A stretch of 32,320 nt of DNA, from NCBI GenBank assembly GCA_025055835.1, contig JANWWR010000055.1:1-32320 (forward strand), read 5' to 3'. The position numbers and the translations under genes are program-made. The notes under the pieces are model-generated. The model worked only from the letters and a program-made list of their open reading frames with translations, was not told the DNA's origin and made no database searches. Shown piece after piece: positions 31,973 through 32,320 of the stretch. The stretch is from Gemmatales bacterium (GTDB taxonomy: Bacteria > Planctomycetota > Planctomycetia > Gemmatales > HRBIN36). Every line of letters starts with the position of its first letter. Positions within the stretch are counted from its first letter, which is position 1.

Positions 31973-32320
31973 CGCTTGTTCTCCATCTGGGACCGATAGC
32001 AGCTCGGCTCAATTCACAAGCCGGCGCTATTCGGCATAGGAACGAAGTTTAGACACCCAACTTATAGGCGAACGAAAGCGCGGCGTGAGCCTGTTAACAC
32101 AACCAGATGCAGAGCAGAACGTGTCTCAGAACAGGGGATTCTGCGATTGGGAAGCCGCAGCAAGCAGGAGATCGGGAAACCGAGTAATCCCATGCATCGT
32201 GAAGATCAACGACGTAAGCAAAATCGTGGTCGCTGACGTCGAACCGTTCACCCCGCGGGATCGAGCGATGATCGTGACGGCACAGGCAAGCGCAACCAGA
32301 CTTGCTGGGCGACTTACCCT
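31973..32320. other. Right edge, no confident gene
   Basis: 348 bases. The left part should contain the promoter of the Cys-rich gene. Two frames stay open to the window edge. On the minus strand 32320-32126 gives 64 codons, hydrophobic in places, ending TGA, and could be the end of a membrane protein. On the plus strand a frame is open from 32040, without a good start or Shine-Dalgarno (possible GTG 32085 or 32121). Neither matches a family I know, so no gene is called. Confidence 0.4.

Noticed and set aside
1-32320. tRNA, rRNA, riboswitch, integrase, transposase or attachment site
   Set aside because: I looked for these by eye and saw no T-loop-like pattern in the gaps, no recombinase motifs and no flanking direct repeats. 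A covariance-model search would be the decisive test for RNA genes.

Overview
The window looks like a chromosomal segment of a planctomycete, most likely a Gemmata-type (Gemmataceae) bacterium. This rests on GC-rich DNA and several families typical of that group: a TIGR03000-type protein, a BBP7-like outer-membrane barrel, a WPQWRGP-type beta-propeller protein, a Tat-exported Gfo/Idh/MocA oxidoreductase, and a multihaem cytochrome with an N-terminal anchor and coiled coil. No phage genes, insertion sequences, CRISPR arrays, tRNAs or rRNAs were seen.

Region 1 (1-8933, all minus strand, read right to left) is the most interesting part. It is one operon for an unusual quinol-oxidising Rieske/cytochrome b complex: a Rieske protein, a cytochrome b6-type protein with the cysteine that binds haem ci in b6f complexes, a 527-residue subunit-IV-like protein with a large extra membrane N-terminus and APWY in place of PEWY, a 1500-residue octahaem cytochrome c, and two paralogous exported proteins. 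The second, complete one carries a cupredoxin-like H...CxxHxxM site. The likely electron path is quinol to Rieske/b haems, then c haems, then a soluble or lipid-anchored copper carrier. That path is inferred. A good promoter candidate lies at 8991-9018.

Region 2 (8934-14918) holds short hairpin repeats, a SAM methyltransferase and a BBP7-like barrel. It then has a compact three-gene operon: a degenerate sigma-54-activator-like AAA+ protein, a receiver-like protein that has lost its phospho-acceptor, and a 2x[4Fe-4S] ferredoxin. A Cys/Gly/Tyr-rich TIGR03000 protein follows. Strong hairpins separate the convergent genes.

Region 3 (14919-19355) holds a HEAT-repeat protein with a possible TPM-like domain, a haemolysin-III/PAQR membrane protein, a Ser/Thr kinase with an altered catalytic loop, and an ECF sigma factor with a small zinc-type anti-sigma factor.

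Region 4 (19555-28591) holds a GH57 4-alpha-glucanotransferase-like enzyme, nadD, a sensor-less histidine kinase, a small lipoprotein, an exported squalene-cyclase-like toroid/HEAT protein, a Tat-exported oxidoreductase and a PQQ-type beta-propeller protein.

Region 5 (28756-32320) holds a tight three-gene operon of two YkgJ-type cysteine-cluster proteins and a GT-C-like membrane protein. Next come a 31-cysteine membrane-anchored protein with a clear intrinsic terminator and about 350 bases without a confident gene.
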